From Owenweeksia sp. TMED14 (GTDB lineage Bacteria > Bacteroidota > Bacteroidia > Flavobacteriales > Schleiferiaceae), in NCBI GenBank assembly GCA_949529985.1, contig CATIRS010000040.1, positions 62,001 through 126,000 of the forward strand: DNA of 64,000 nt, written 5' to 3'. The translations under genes were made by a program, and so were the position numbers. Shown here one piece after another: positions 63,455-64,000 of the stretch (position 1 is its first letter; each line of letters starts with the position of its first letter). A model generated the notes under the pieces. That model was not told the origin of the DNA, did not search any database, and was given only the letters and a program-made list of their open reading frames with translations.

Positions 63455-64000
63455 GATACTAGACTCTGTAACGGCAAAAAAACTCGCCTATTCGTTAATG
63501 CAAATTAAAGCAATAGAATTGCGCCCAAAAAATCCTTTTACATGGGCTTCGGGTATTAAATCACCCATATATTGCGATAATAGAGTTATTTTATCTCATC
63601 CAACAGTGCGAGATTTCGTTCGCGCCAATCTATCTATTCAAATCATTAAAAAATTCAATAACGTTGAAATCATAGCGGGAGTGGCCACTGGAGCAATTGG
63701 GATCGCTTCCCTTGTAGCTCAAGAATTAAATTTACCCATGATATATGTTAGATCATCAGCTAAGGGTCATGGACGACAAAATCTCATCGAAGGGCATTTA
63801 GAAAAAGGAAAAAAAATAGTCGTCGTTGAAGACCTTATTTCCACAGGAATGAGCTCAATAAAAGCTGTGAATTCGATAAAAGAAGCGGGTGGGAATGTTA
63901 TAGGAATGTCAGCCATATTTACATATGGATTTAATATTTCAAAGGATGTCTTTAAAGAAAAGGATTGCGAGCTAATAACTTTGAGCGACTATAATCATTT
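63453..64000 (+). CDS. pyrE: Orotate phosphoribosyltransferase, 3' end outside window
   Basis: Makes orotidine 5'-phosphate from orotate and PRPP in pyrimidine synthesis. My translation from ATG 63453 stays open to the window end (182 codons). It begins MILDSVTAKKLAYSLMQIKA, with NPFTWASGIKSPIYCDNRV near residue 27, VATGAIGIASLVAQEL near 76, the orotate/PRPP loop VRSSAKGHGRQNLIEG near 98 and the PRPP-binding VVVEDLISTGMSS near 121. The family N-terminus supports this ATG, which overlaps the NUDIX start codon. About 30 residues should be missing at the right edge. Confidence 0.95.
   Translation, partial: MILDSVTAKKLAYSLMQIKAIELRPKNPFTWASGIKSPIYCDNRVILSHPTVRDFVRANLSIQIIKKFNNVEIIAGVATGAIGIASLVAQELNLPMIYVRSSAKGHGRQNLIEGHLEKGKKIVVVEDLISTGMSSIKAVNSIKEAGGNVIGMSAIFTYGFNISKDVFKEKDCELITLSDYNH

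Noticed and set aside
1-64000. CRISPR arrays, insertion sequences, prophage or integrative element
   Set aside because: I saw no regularly spaced repeats, transposase, integrase or phage genes, and the genes are typical chromosomal ones with even base composition by eye.

Overview
The window is an AT-rich, very densely packed chromosomal segment of a member of the Bacteroidota, most likely a marine Flavobacteriales-type bacterium. The evidence is a PorT gene of the type IX secretion system (T9SS), a secreted protein with a T9SS C-terminal sorting domain, a short primary sigma factor of 287 residues, promoter elements of the Bacteroidota form TAnnTTTG, the absence of Shine-Dalgarno sequences, menaquinone methylation by UbiE/MenG, and DUF5686 and SurA-like outer-membrane biogenesis proteins. 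I see no insertion sequence, prophage, CRISPR array, tRNA or rRNA. The only RNA gene I can support is tmRNA (ssrA), whose tag reads GESNYALAA.

Layout. 1-6.8 kb: trkH (cut at the left edge), ubiE, porT, a SpoU methyltransferase on the minus strand, rpe, fbaB, accD and rpsO. 6.8-13.2 kb: pnp, rpoD, a 15-bp tandem repeat, ssrA, then an overlapping VWA/MoxR ATPase pair. 13.2-22.5 kb: a lipoprotein esterase, then a minus-strand block read as GNAT-like protein, purT, DUF5686 protein, SurA-like isomerase, fabH and fabI. 22.7-30.3 kb: a CotH-kinase lipoprotein, a 1052-residue fusion of a saccharopine-dehydrogenase-like (LYS1) domain with an M3 metallopeptidase, ksgA, mgtE and a D-2-hydroxyacid dehydrogenase. 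30.3-43.3 kb: a PorG-like protein, lysC and an acetyltransferase (minus), fbp, mfd, a NatA/NatB-type ABC exporter, mscS, a sigma-54-type response regulator without DNA-binding domain, a MATE exporter and a small acidic protein (both minus). 43.4-46.9 kb: surface-polysaccharide genes, a double glycosyltransferase fusion facing a polyprenyl-phosphate sugar transferase. 46.9-64 kb: recG, a VTT membrane protein, pheT, purL (minus), an amidohydrolase lipoprotein, an acyl-CoA synthetase, an operon PASTA protein - T9SS cargo - rluD (minus), ddl, coaD, a NUDIX hydrolase (minus) and pyrE (cut at the right edge).

Most genes are housekeeping: central carbon metabolism (rpe, fbaB, fbp), fatty acid synthesis (accD, fabH, fabI), purines and pyrimidines (purT, purL, pyrE), translation (rpsO, ksgA, pheT, rluD, ssrA), RNA decay (pnp), repair (mfd, recG) and envelope assembly. 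Genes of one strand often overlap by 1-4 bases, which suggests translational coupling. All eight convergent gene pairs have gaps under 30 bases or overlap, leaving little room for terminators.

The observations I rate highest are the LYS1-M3 peptidase fusion, a recurring arrangement in which a TAnnTTTG element ends 3-5 bases before a start codon (predicted leaderless mRNAs), the divergent nudix/pyrE start codons that interlock in one CATG, the VWA/MoxR module with Asn in place of the Walker B Asp, the glycosyltransferase fusion, and the response regulator with a GSFTSA loop. I found no clear multi-gene defence or mobile system.
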